38,488 nt of DNA from Planktomarina sp. (GTDB lineage: Bacteria; Pseudomonadota; Alphaproteobacteria; Rhodobacterales; Rhodobacteraceae), in assembly GCA_016780825.1 (NCBI GenBank), contig JADHLF010000020.1, positions 1-38,488 of the forward strand, in the 5' to 3' direction. The position numbers and the translations under genes are program-made. Under the pieces are notes generated by a model. That model was not told where the DNA came from. It saw only the letters and a list, made by a program, of their open reading frames with translations, and ran no database searches. Positions within the stretch are counted from its first letter, which is position 1; each line of letters starts with the position of its first letter. Below are positions 16,448-24,982 of this stretch, one piece after another.

Positions 16448-17062
16448 ATGTTAAGATTGGATCATATCGCAGTGGCGGGAGAAACCCGGGAGGCGGCAAC
16501 GCAACTCATTCAAAATTGCTTGCAGGTTGCGCCACTTGCGGCCGGTCAGCACCCTTATTTCTCAACGCATAACCATCTTTGGGGCATGGGAGAGGCCTGC
16601 TATCTGGAATCCATCGCTATTGATCCGGAGGCACCCTCTCTGCCCTATCCGCGGTGGTTTGGTTTGGACCGCTTTTCCGGTCCGCCCCGCATTGCCAGTT
16701 GGATTTTGGCAACCGACAATATCCAAGCGAGCCTCGCCCGGCTGAGCCCAGAGTTTGGAACGCCGGTGCGGCTTGAGCGTGGCGCCTATACTTGGGATAT
16801 TTCTGTCTCAGATACGGGAGACTTGCCATTTGGTGGCTACGGGCCGGCATTGATCGAGTGGCAACCGCCGGCCCATCCTTGCCAGAATTTGCCCGACAGC
16901 GGCTGCCGTCTGATCTCTTTGCACGTTCAACACCCGCAAGCCGATCAAATGCAGGCGCTTTTGGCAGAGCTTATCGATGATGAACGGATTTTCTTTTCAA
17001 CTGGCACTGCGCAGATTTCCGCTGAAATTCAAACGGATCACGGTAAGGTTGCTCTAAAATAG
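16448..17062 (+). CDS. Glyoxalase-like (VOC fold) protein downstream of mcm
   Basis: This 204-residue soluble protein opens with a vicinal-oxygen-chelate start (RLDHIAVAGETREAATQLIQ) and contains GMGEACYLESIAIDP and PRWFGLD, a pattern I associate with the Glyoxalase_3-type family. It is longer than methylmalonyl-CoA epimerases (about 135-150 residues) and does not show their repeated HxG/E layout, so I do not call it the epimerase despite its position 21 bases after mcm. H5 in LDHIAV and E45 in LESIAI are plausible metal ligands. The ATG at 16448 is preceded by a purine-rich AGAGGGGG. Substrate unknown. Confidence 0.72.
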   Translation: MLRLDHIAVAGETREAATQLIQNCLQVAPLAAGQHPYFSTHNHLWGMGEACYLESIAIDPEAPSLPYPRWFGLDRFSGPPRIASWILATDNIQASLARLSPEFGTPVRLERGAYTWDISVSDTGDLPFGGYGPALIEWQPPAHPCQNLPDSGCRLISLHVQHPQADQMQALLAELIDDERIFFSTGTAQISAEIQTDHGKVALK

Positions 17063-17108
17063 GGGCTTTGCCCTTTCGTCTTTCGCGCGCAGAGCCTAAA
17101 GTGCCCCC

Positions 17109-17789
17109 ATGTCTATTTGGACCCGCATCACCGCTGCGCTTGCCGCCCTTGCCAAGGGCGAAGGGCTTTCAGCAGTTTTCGAGAAGCTGCGCAGCCCGCC
17201 GGAGAAATCCGTCGGCTTTACCATCGCTGTCATCGCATTAAGCGCAAAGATGGCCAAAGCCGATGGCAGCGTCACCCGTGCGGAGGTGCTGGCGTTTCGG
17301 GAAGTTTTTCATATTCCCACCGCCGAGGAGAGCAGTGCGGCCAAAGTGTTTAATCTCGCGCGCCAGGATGTGGCCGGATTTGAAACCTATGCTCACCAAA
17401 TCAAGTCTATGTTCGGTGCAAGGATGGATATCCTGGAAGACTTGCTCGAGGGATTGTTTCACATAGCCACAGCAGATGGATCTTATCATGCGCAAGAGGA
17501 TGCGTTTTTGAGCCGAGTTTCCGATATTTTCGGCCTGTCTGCGCGGAGCTTTCGCGTGATCAAAGCCCGTTACGTCAAGGGCGCGACCGCCGATCCTTTC
17601 GATGTTTTGGGCGTGGCGCCTGGCGCAAGCTTTGAAGAGATACGTTTGGCATGGCGGGCACTCGTGAAAAAGAATCACCCCGACCAGTTGGTGGCGCGCG
17701 GCGTTCCGCGCGAGGCCGTAAAATTGGCCGAAGCACGTCTGGTGGCGATCAATAAGGCTTGGGAAGAATTGGCAAAGGTCCAAGCCTAA
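17109..17789 (+). CDS. djlA: DjlA-like protein: TerB domain plus C-terminal J-domain
   Basis: This 226-residue protein has a TerB/DjlA-type helical domain at about residues 33-155 (MAKADGSVTRAEV and IATADGSYHAQEDAFL are its two acidic repeats). A C-terminal J-domain at about 163-226 carries the DnaK-stimulating HPD tripeptide at 190-192 (VKKNHPDQL). Unlike E. coli DjlA there is no N-terminal membrane helix, so it is probably cytoplasmic or peripheral. J-domain proteins recruit and activate DnaK; the client is unknown. The ATG is at 17109, 46 bases after the glyoxalase-like gene, and the gene converges on ppx. Confidence 0.85.
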   Translation: MSIWTRITAALAALAKGEGLSAVFEKLRSPPEKSVGFTIAVIALSAKMAKADGSVTRAEVLAFREVFHIPTAEESSAAKVFNLARQDVAGFETYAHQIKSMFGARMDILEDLLEGLFHIATADGSYHAQEDAFLSRVSDIFGLSARSFRVIKARYVKGATADPFDVLGVAPGASFEEIRLAWRALVKKNHPDQLVARGVPREAVKLAEARLVAINKAWEELAKVQA

Positions 17790-17820
17790 ACACCGCGCAC
17801 CCCTGGGCGTGAGACATCTT

Positions 17821-19365
17821 CTAAGTCAATCGCATATCGGTGCGAAGCTTTGCATTCAGGGAAGCGGCCAAAGAATTGAGCCGGGCTTCGGCCACCTCGC
17901 CAAACAATGGCGCGGCCTCTGCCGTGAGCGTGAGGGACAGTGTTTTTGTCTTTGCTGACCAATGGAGCTGGGCGGTCTCATCGTCGGGATCGGCCCAGAG
18001 CATCGCGCCGAGGCGCATGGCTTTGCCTAAGATTTCTGCCTGTTTCTGGCTGGCCTCATCCAGAAGCGTCAAAAGCTCTTCAAACCGGGTGCCTTCGCGA
18101 CTGTTTCGGTAGCGATGCAGCAATGCCAAGCCGAGAAAAATCCGCTCCTCATGACTAAGCCCGCCCAAATTGGCACGGGTGGCATATTCGAAGCACACCT
18201 CCGCACGAAAATCAGGATGGGCGCGCCAGCTCACATCATGCAGCAAACACGCCGCGCGCACCAGCCGCGCGCGACTGGGGGGGAGCTTGGAAAAGAGCGG
18301 TGAGATGAACTTGTGCAGCCGCATACCAAAGCCCGGCAGCCGCGCATCCTTGCGCTCGGCGAAATGGCAGCTTTCGATCAAAGGGTCGCGGTCGCGCATC
18401 GCTTGCGGCATCTGTTCATAAAGAAGCCCCTCTCTAATCCCATAGCTTGAGATGGCGATGTCATGGGGTTTGAACCGCTTGAGGAGGCCTTTGAGAATTT
18501 CTGCCGCGATTGGCACAAGTGCCATTCGGCTTTGTGAAACGCTAATGGTCGGGCTCAGCGCTTCGAGATCACAGTCGTCGATATAGCGCAAAGTGGCCTT
18601 CACATCGCGCGGGGTCATTTGATATTCGTGCATCACATGCAGCGGGTATCCGCGCCTATGCATATCAATACGCGCCAGCGCCCGCCAAGATCCCCCAACC
18701 AAAAAGAGCCGATCAGACTGCGGTCCCATTTGATCGCGCAGCCGATCTAATGTTTCTGTGATCGCCGCCTTACGTCCCTTTTTGCCGCCCCGGATATTGA
18801 TCAGCTTCAACGGCGCCAGCGGAGAGGTCACTCTTTTGCCCACTTGCCCATCAGCAATCTCAGCCAATTCCATCGAACCGCCGCCCATATCGCAGACGAG
18901 GCCGTAAGAGCCCGGCCAGCCCAGCAAGACCCCCTGCGCCGCCAGTCGGGCTTCTTCCTCGCCATTGATGACGTGGATTTTCAACCCCGTTTCGCTTTGG
19001 ACCTGCGCGACGAAATCAGCACCATCGCTGGCCTCACGCACAGCGGCGGTGGCGACAGCGGTGAGTCTCGGCAGGCCGATGCCTTTGGCAATGGTGCAAA
19101 ATCGACGCAAGGCAGAGAGGGCGCGCAGGCGCCCATTGGGATTGAGTTTGCCACTTTCGGCCAAGCCTGCGCCGAGCGCGCACATGACTTTTTCATTGAA
19201 AAAATAGGCGGGCGAGCGGGCGGCGCCGTCAAAAACCACCAAGCGCACCGAGTTTGAGCCAATATCAACCACCCCGACGCGTGACAGATCGCGGGCCTTG
19301 GGGTTGTCAAATAAAGGCCGTTCAAACGGGTCCCATTTTTCAGAGGGTTTTACCAGGTCGTCCAT
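17821..19365 (-). CDS. ppx: Exopolyphosphatase / pppGpp phosphatase family (Ppx/GppA)
   Basis: This 514-residue member of the actin-like ASKHA phosphatases has the first phosphate-binding loop in VGVVDIGSNSVRLVVFDG and the second in VCDMGGGSMELAEI. A C-terminal HD-like helical region (RAACLLHDVSWRAH) follows. Family members cleave terminal phosphates from polyphosphate, and some hydrolyse pppGpp. The start is the ATG at 19365; a TTG eight codons upstream is less likely. It follows ppk1 by 73 bases on the same strand, so synthesis and breakdown of polyphosphate are encoded side by side. Confidence 0.93.
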   Translation of the reverse strand: MDDLVKPSEKWDPFERPLFDNPKARDLSRVGVVDIGSNSVRLVVFDGAARSPAYFFNEKVMCALGAGLAESGKLNPNGRLRALSALRRFCTIAKGIGLPRLTAVATAAVREASDGADFVAQVQSETGLKIHVINGEEEARLAAQGVLLGWPGSYGLVCDMGGGSMELAEIADGQVGKRVTSPLAPLKLINIRGGKKGRKAAITETLDRLRDQMGPQSDRLFLVGGSWRALARIDMHRRGYPLHVMHEYQMTPRDVKATLRYIDDCDLEALSPTISVSQSRMALVPIAAEILKGLLKRFKPHDIAISSYGIREGLLYEQMPQAMRDRDPLIESCHFAERKDARLPGFGMRLHKFISPLFSKLPPSRARLVRAACLLHDVSWRAHPDFRAEVCFEYATRANLGGLSHEERIFLGLALLHRYRNSREGTRFEELLTLLDEASQKQAEILGKAMRLGAMLWADPDDETAQLHWSAKTKTLSLTLTAEAAPLFGEVAEARLNSLAASLNAKLRTDMRLT

Positions 19366-19438
19366 TTGGGCTCCCGCGGGTTTCCGCAATTGTCTTTGAC
19401 CTCAGCCTAGGCGATTCGTCCGAGACTTCAAAGAGTGG

Positions 19439-21607
19439 TTAGGAATCATCGGTATGGGTGAGCTTCGGCACATCTTGCGCCCCGGCACTTCCACGCCCCG
19501 AGAGCGAGGGGTTCTCCATGAAAAACCGGTGGCAACTGAAGGCGAAGCTGCCATCTGGCCAAGTGGCTCTTTCATAGCTGCCATTGGGTTGCATCACCCA
19601 AGATTGGGCAACATCGGCCATATTGGCCGCCATGATCTGGCTGACAATCTGTGCCTTTACGGTTTCATTGTGAATTTCAACCAATGTTTCAACCCGGCGG
19701 TGTAAATTGCGGTCCATCCAATCGGCAGAGGAGATATAAACCCGCGCCTTTGGGCTGGTCAAACTATGGCCATTGCCAAAGCAAACGATTCGGGAATGTT
19801 CTAAGAACCGGCCAATCACAGATTTCACGCGGATATTTTCGGAAAGCCCAGCAACCCCCGGTCGCAGGCCACAAATCCCGCGAATGACGAGGCTGATTTT
19901 CACCCCCGCCTGTCCCGCGGCATAGAGTGCATCGATCACTTCTGCATCAATCAGCGAATTTAACTTGACCCAAATGGCCGCAGGCTTGCCTGCCTTGGCG
20001 TGTTCGGCCTCCGCCGCGATGCATTTTAAAAGAGTGGTTTTCAAAGTCAGTGGCGAAATGGAGATATTTTCAAGAGTTTCGGGCTGTGCATATCCCGACA
20101 GATAGTTGAACACTTTTGTGGCATCTCTTCCCAAAGCCGCATCGCAGGTGAACAGGCTTACATCGGTGTAAATCCTTGCAGTGATCGGGTGATAATTGCC
20201 GGTGCCATAATGGGTATAGGTGACCAACTGTTTGCCTTCGCGCCGCACGATGGTGCTGATTTTCGCATGGGTTTTAAGGTTCATAAAACCATAGACCACA
20301 TGCGCCCCGGCCCGCTCTAAACGGCGGGATTGGCGGATATTGGCGGCCTCATCAAAGCGGGCTTTCAGCTCGACCAATGCGGTCACTGATTTCCCATCTT
20401 CGGCGGCTTCGCACAATGCCTCTACAATGGGTGAGCGTTTTGATGTGCGGTAAAGTGTTTGCTTGATGGCCAAGACGTTGGGATCTCGCGCCGCTTGTTG
20501 CAACAAGCGCACGACCATATCAAAAGTCTCATAGGGGTGCTGCAGCAGCATATCTTTGTTGCGAATTGCGGCAAACATGTCGCCGTCATGATCGGTGACT
20601 CGCTCGGGCACGCGCGGTGTGAAATTTGGCCAGAGCAGGTCGGGTCGGTCTTCAATGACCAATTCTTTCAGATCGGGAAGACCCAACATGCCGTCCACTT
20701 CGATCACCTCGGTATTGGTGACGGAAAATTCAACCATAATGTCATTGCGCAGTGCCTTGGGGGCATTTGCGCTGATTTTCAGGCGAATGACTTCGCCGCG
20801 CCGCCTGCGTTTGAGCGCAACTTCAAATTCACGCACCAGATCTTCGGCCTCATCTTCGACTTCCAAGTCACTGTCGCGCAGGACTGAGAAACTGCAATGG
20901 CCTTTGAGCGCATAGCCTGGGAACAATTGTTCCAAATGCATCAAGATCAGCTGCTCGAGCGGAAGATAGCGATACCCTTCGCCGGGAAGCACCACAAAGC
21001 GGTCAATTTGCTGCGGTATGGGCACCAAGGCGCGCAGGCTGCGCTTGTCCGTTTTGCGCTCAAGCTGCAACGCGAGGGCAAAGCCCGCATTGGGAATAAA
21101 GGGAAAGGGATGGGCCGGATCAATCGCCAGTGGCGAGACCACGGGAAAGACATTGGACAAGAAATGTTGCAGAAGATAGGCGTGATCCTCTTTCGCCTCT
21201 GCTGCGGTCAAAATATGGATATCTTGGGCCGCCATTTCATTGCGCAGATTGGCAAGAACCGCTTGCTGTTTGCGCATCAAATCACGCGCTTCGCTGTCGA
21301 TGAGCTCCAATTGCTCGGGAATGCTACGCCCATCAATACCGGGCGTGATGTTACCTGCACGCGCCAATTCGCGCAGACCGGCGACGCGCACAGAATAAAA
21401 TTCGTCCAAATTGGTGGCGGAAATCGACAAGAAGCGCAGGCGTTCGAGCAAAGGCACGCTGAGGTTATCCACCTCTTCCAAAACCCGCCAGTTAAACGCC
21501 AACCATGACAGCTCGCGGTTCAAAAACCGATCGGGCCCGGTGATATCCAGCGCGCAATTTTGCGCTGCGGGGAAGTCACTGTGTAGAAAGTCAGCCGGGT
21601 GTGTCAT
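19439..21607 (-). CDS. ppk1: Polyphosphate kinase 1
   Basis: This enzyme makes polyphosphate reversibly from ATP via a phosphohistidine. It has 722 residues. The N domain starts with FLNRELSWLAFNWRVLEE, and the family phospholipase-D-like catalytic halves carry H447 in LKTHAKIST (equivalent to the autophosphorylated H435 of E. coli) and H604 in FLEHSRIV (equivalent to H592). THYGTGNYHP, SLTSPKARVYISSADWMDRN (read in two parts) and the poly-Arg region near 267-270 are also as expected. The ATG at 21607 is 27 bases after the hdaA stop. It forms a leftward operon with hdaA and ppx. Confidence 0.96.
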   Translation of the reverse strand: MTHPADFLHSDFPAAQNCALDITGPDRFLNRELSWLAFNWRVLEEVDNLSVPLLERLRFLSISATNLDEFYSVRVAGLRELARAGNITPGIDGRSIPEQLELIDSEARDLMRKQQAVLANLRNEMAAQDIHILTAAEAKEDHAYLLQHFLSNVFPVVSPLAIDPAHPFPFIPNAGFALALQLERKTDKRSLRALVPIPQQIDRFVVLPGEGYRYLPLEQLILMHLEQLFPGYALKGHCSFSVLRDSDLEVEDEAEDLVREFEVALKRRRRGEVIRLKISANAPKALRNDIMVEFSVTNTEVIEVDGMLGLPDLKELVIEDRPDLLWPNFTPRVPERVTDHDGDMFAAIRNKDMLLQHPYETFDMVVRLLQQAARDPNVLAIKQTLYRTSKRSPIVEALCEAAEDGKSVTALVELKARFDEAANIRQSRRLERAGAHVVYGFMNLKTHAKISTIVRREGKQLVTYTHYGTGNYHPITARIYTDVSLFTCDAALGRDATKVFNYLSGYAQPETLENISISPLTLKTTLLKCIAAEAEHAKAGKPAAIWVKLNSLIDAEVIDALYAAGQAGVKISLVIRGICGLRPGVAGLSENIRVKSVIGRFLEHSRIVCFGNGHSLTSPKARVYISSADWMDRNLHRRVETLVEIHNETVKAQIVSQIMAANMADVAQSWVMQPNGSYERATWPDGSFAFSCHRFFMENPSLSGRGSAGAQDVPKLTHTDDS

Positions 21608-21634
21608 GATGTGTCCTATATCCAGGGCAGTAAT

Positions 21635-22336
21635 TTATAACTCTTGAACGCAAATTGTAAGGGGCGCGCCCTTGGCGGCCACCCCTGCCATCACCTTGGC
21701 GGCCATGGCCCGGGTGATCGGGCGCTTGGTGGACATGCTCTGACGGTCCAATTCAGCGACAATATCACTGGCCGCATCAAAACTACGATCCATGTTTTTC
21801 AAGATATATGCCAGGACCGCCGGCGTCGGCGAGAGCTGGCGATCCATGAAGGATTTGAGCAAGACCGCGTGCAGCAGGGCATCATCTGGGCGGTCTATTT
21901 TGGCGCAGCTTGTGCCTTCAAGACGACTAAGCAGGTCCGCCAGCTGGAACCCGGCTTGTCGCATGGCAATATTGGAGGCCATAAGCAGCAGCCCGCCACT
22001 CGATTGGAGCTGATTGTGTAGGTGAAACAGACGGGTTTCCGCAGGCAAAATGCCCGCCACTTGCTCAAGGTTGTCCACCACAACCCGCGCGCCGGCCTCT
22101 GGCGGCGCAAATTCGCGCAGGGGATCAATTTTAAGGGCCTTCTGTTCGGTGGCCCAAATCTCCAGAAGATGGGTTTTGCCGCAGGCTTTGGGCCCTAGGA
22201 GGATCAACTTGCCCTGCGGCCAAATGGCAGGGTTCTCCAGCTGCGCCACCGCCTGTTGGTTGGCTTCAGATACGAAAAACGCATCGCGCTCTCGGGTCAC
22301 TTTAATCGGCAGTCTAAAGCTCAGTTGCTCACTCAT
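21635..22336 (-). CDS. hdaA: HdaA-like regulator of DnaA (DnaA-related AAA+ protein)
   Basis: This 233-residue protein resembles Hda/HdaA, which with the sliding clamp stimulates ATP hydrolysis by DnaA to limit replication initiation. The N-terminal QLSFRLP (residues 4-10) is the clamp-binding motif expected of this group. The AAA+ part has a Walker A-like GPKACGKT (48-55), a Walker B-like RVVVDNLEQV, and an arginine-finger region in LADLLSRLEG. A short helical C-terminus replaces the DnaA DNA-binding domain. The ATG at 22336 overlaps the end of the AI-2E family gene by eight bases, and ppk1 follows after 27 bases, so co-transcription is likely. Confidence 0.88.
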   Translation of the reverse strand: MSEQLSFRLPIKVTRERDAFFVSEANQQAVAQLENPAIWPQGKLILLGPKACGKTHLLEIWATEQKALKIDPLREFAPPEAGARVVVDNLEQVAGILPAETRLFHLHNQLQSSGGLLLMASNIAMRQAGFQLADLLSRLEGTSCAKIDRPDDALLHAVLLKSFMDRQLSPTPAVLAYILKNMDRSFDAASDIVAELDRQSMSTKRPITRAMAAKVMAGVAAKGAPLTICVQEL

Positions 22337-23402
22337 CTTTGGGGTCCGAGTGGCTCAATCCGCAGTATAAGAGCCCCGCCTTATATTGTTGCATCAAAAA
22401 CCGCGCGACAACGCCGATCATTGCGGCCACAGGCACGGCAACCAACATGCCAACAAAGCCGAACAGGCTGCCGAAAACGGAAAGGGCGAAAATCAACCAG
22501 ACCGGATGCAATCCTACAGAATTGCCCACAAGTTTCGGCGTCAGAACATTCCCTTCTAAGATCTGCCCGAGCATGAAAATAATGCCAATCACGCCAATGG
22601 ACATCCAATCGCCCCAAAATTGGAACAGCGCCAAACCCAGCGCCAGACCTCCGCCCACCAAGGCGCCGACATAGGGGATGAAAGAGATCAGCCCGGCGAC
22701 AAATCCGACAACAATGCCGTAGTTTAGCCCGGCCAGCATCAAGGCAATGCCGTAATAAAGCCCCTGAATAAAGCAGACCGTGCCTTGTCCGCGGATGAAG
22801 GAGGCAAGGGTGGCGTCTATCTCGCGGCCCAATCTGCGCACATTCTCCAGGTGGTCACGCGGGATCAACTCGTCAATTTTTGCCACCAAATTGTCCCAAT
22901 CGAGCAACAAGTAAAACGCAACAACCGGCACAACCACGATCAACACCACTATATTGACGATGGAATTGAGCGAGGAGGCCAGACCGTTGACCAAAGCGCC
23001 ACCGCGCGCCTGAATGGTCTCGCCCAGCCCTGTCAAAGATTGTCTAATCGTGCTGTTGTCATCGAGAAGATCTGGAAAGCGGGAGGTCAAAAAGGTCCAG
23101 AGATCGGCGGCAATTTGAGGGGCTGTGTTAAATAAGGAAATAGCCTGCTGTACGAGCAACGGCACGATGAGCAGCATGGCGAGGACAAAGACGAAAATTG
23201 CCGCCAAGGTGATGACACCTGTGGCAAGCAGGCGGGACAGACCCCAGCGCTCCATGCGATCGGCAATCGGGTCGAGCAGGTAAGCAATGGCCCCACCCAA
23301 AATAAAGGGCAGCAAGGTGTCGCCTAAAAACCAAAGCACCAGGCCCAAAATGACCGCGGCAACTCCCCAATAGCGCAACTGTAAAGACACTGGTAAGGCC
23401 AT
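22329..23402 (-). CDS. AI-2E family (PerM-like) membrane protein
   Basis: This 357-residue inner-membrane protein has about eight hydrophobic segments in the AI-2E transporter/PerM arrangement. There are two at the start (YWGVAAVILGLVLWFLGDTLLPF), a large soluble-looking stretch near residues 85-130, and the conserved C-terminal part with LISFIPYVGALVGG and MLGQILEGNVLTPKLVG. The start is the ATG at 23402 with AAAGGGAG eight bases upstream; a TTG eight codons earlier is rejected. Family members have been linked to quorum-signal or ion transport, but the substrate is unknown. Its stop overlaps the hdaA start, a neighbourhood that I recall in other Alphaproteobacteria. Confidence 0.9.
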   Translation of the reverse strand: MALPVSLQLRYWGVAAVILGLVLWFLGDTLLPFILGGAIAYLLDPIADRMERWGLSRLLATGVITLAAIFVFVLAMLLIVPLLVQQAISLFNTAPQIAADLWTFLTSRFPDLLDDNSTIRQSLTGLGETIQARGGALVNGLASSLNSIVNIVVLIVVVPVVAFYLLLDWDNLVAKIDELIPRDHLENVRRLGREIDATLASFIRGQGTVCFIQGLYYGIALMLAGLNYGIVVGFVAGLISFIPYVGALVGGGLALGLALFQFWGDWMSIGVIGIIFMLGQILEGNVLTPKLVGNSVGLHPVWLIFALSVFGSLFGFVGMLVAVPVAAMIGVVARFLMQQYKAGLLYCGLSHSDPKDE

Positions 23403-23520
23403 GGTCCATCTCCCTTTGCCGTTCAACTTGCGTATTGTAGCCCAGCTTGCAAGAGGGGGAAGGGAAATATCGCGACCTAGGAGGCAGTTTCGACCGCTTT
23501 CGCTTGTGACGCTCGCGGGG

Positions 23521-23551
23521 GGGCATTAAACTGCCCAGTGAAATCAACTGG
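23521..23551 (+). promoter_or_regulatory. Two overlapping hairpins in the proS leader
   Basis: GGGCA (23521-23525) can pair with TGCCC (23532-23536). CCAGT (23535-23539) can pair with ACTGG (23547-23551). The two stems share the CC at 23535-23536 and so exclude each other. The second stem covers the beginning of the CTGGAG ribosome site of proS, whose ATG is at 23560. The arms are only five bases long, so this may be chance. Confidence 0.3.
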
Positions 23552-23559
23552 AGTGTTCG

Positions 23560-24891
23560 ATGCGCCTAAGTCGCTACTTTTTGCCCGTCCTGAAAGAAAA
23601 CCCCGCCGAGGCGCAGATTGTCTCGCATCGCTTGATGCTGCGTGCTGGGATGATCAAGCAATCTGCCGCGGGCATATATTCTTGGTTGCCGCTTGGCTTG
23701 AAGGTGCTCAAAAATATTGAAACCATCGTGCATGAAGAGCAGGCAAAAGCCGGTCACTTGGCGATGTTGATGCCAACCATTCAATCAGCAGATCTTTGGC
23801 GAGAATCAGGGCGCTATGACGATTATGGCGAGGAGATGCTGCGCGTCAAAGACCGCCACGGACGCGATATGCTGTTTACCCCCACAGCTGAGGAGCTGAT
23901 CACAGATATTTTTCGAGGTCATGTCACGTCTTATAAGGATATGCCCCTGACCATGTATCAAATCCAATGGAAGTTCCGCGATGAGCGGCGCCCAAGGTTC
24001 GGTGTGATGCGGGGCCGCGAATTCTATATGAAAGATGGGTATAATTTCGATCTGACAAAAGAAGATGCGATGCATGCCTATAACCGCCATTTGGTCAGCT
24101 ACCTGCGCACATATGAGCGCATGGGCCTGCAAGCCATCCCCATGCGTGCGGATAGCGGCCCAATCGGTGGTGATGACACGCATGAATTTTTGGTTCTGGC
24201 CGAGACAGGCGAGAGCGAAGTCTTCTACGACAGCGCAGTGACAGATCTGACCTTTGGTGATCGTGACATCAATTATGATGACAAAGCGCAGTGTCAGGCG
24301 ATCATGGAAGAGTTTACGACCAAATACGCCCGCACCGATGAAACCCACGATGAGGCGCTTTTCGCCCAGGTGCCGCAAGAACGCCGCAAAGTGGCACGCG
24401 GGATTGAAGTGGGGCAGATCTTTTACTTTGGCACAAAATATTCCGAAGCCATGGGCGCTACGGTTCAGGACGGGGACGGCAAACAGGTGCCTGTGCATAT
24501 GGGCAGCCATGGCATTGGCGTGAGCCGTCTGGTTGGGGCCATTATTGAAGCCAGCCATGACGACAAAGGCATCATTTGGCCAGAGGGCGTCACCCCATTT
24601 CATTGCGGCATTGTGAATCTCAAGCAAGGCGATGCTGAGGCGGATGCCGCCTGTGAGGATCTTTACCACCAATTGACCAAAGCGGGACTTGAACCGCTTT
24701 ATGACGACCGCAATGAGCGCGCCGGCGGCAAATTTGCCACGATGGATCTTATCGGCTTGCCCTGGCGCCTAACGGTTGGACCAAGGGGTTTGAAAAACGG
24801 TGTGGTTGAACTGACCTGCCGCAAAACCGGCGAGAGTGAAGAATTGACGCCTGAGGCCGCGATTGCGAAAGTTATTGCACAATATATTTGA
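23560..24891 (+). CDS. proS: Prolyl-tRNA synthetase, short form without editing domain
   Basis: This cytoplasmic class II enzyme charges tRNA-Pro with proline. At 443 residues it lacks the roughly 180-residue insertion (editing) domain found in E. coli ProRS, as is usual in Alphaproteobacteria. The catalytic core runs from about residue 10 to 330: motif 1 around MLRAGMIKQSAAGIYSWLP, motif 2 around FRDERRPRFGVMRGREFYMKD, motif 3 near GSHGIGVSRLVGA, and the proline-specific TPTAEE. The anticodon-binding domain follows to the end. The ATG at 23560 is preceded by CTGGAGTG. lolC follows after 91 bases. Confidence 0.96.
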   Translation: MRLSRYFLPVLKENPAEAQIVSHRLMLRAGMIKQSAAGIYSWLPLGLKVLKNIETIVHEEQAKAGHLAMLMPTIQSADLWRESGRYDDYGEEMLRVKDRHGRDMLFTPTAEELITDIFRGHVTSYKDMPLTMYQIQWKFRDERRPRFGVMRGREFYMKDGYNFDLTKEDAMHAYNRHLVSYLRTYERMGLQAIPMRADSGPIGGDDTHEFLVLAETGESEVFYDSAVTDLTFGDRDINYDDKAQCQAIMEEFTTKYARTDETHDEALFAQVPQERRKVARGIEVGQIFYFGTKYSEAMGATVQDGDGKQVPVHMGSHGIGVSRLVGAIIEASHDDKGIIWPEGVTPFHCGIVNLKQGDAEADAACEDLYHQLTKAGLEPLYDDRNERAGGKFATMDLIGLPWRLTVGPRGLKNGVVELTCRKTGESEELTPEAAIAKVIAQYI

Positions 24892-24982
24892 CCCCAAGCG
24901 CGCATGAGGCGCAGAAAGCGGCAAAGCCCATGAGGCAAAAGCTAAGGACGACGGCCCAAAGGCCCGCCACCGCGAGGTGCCC

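Noticed and set aside
16448..17062. Calling this gene methylmalonyl-CoA epimerase because it follows mcm
   Set aside because: It is too long and lacks the family's layout, so the glyoxalase-like label is safer.
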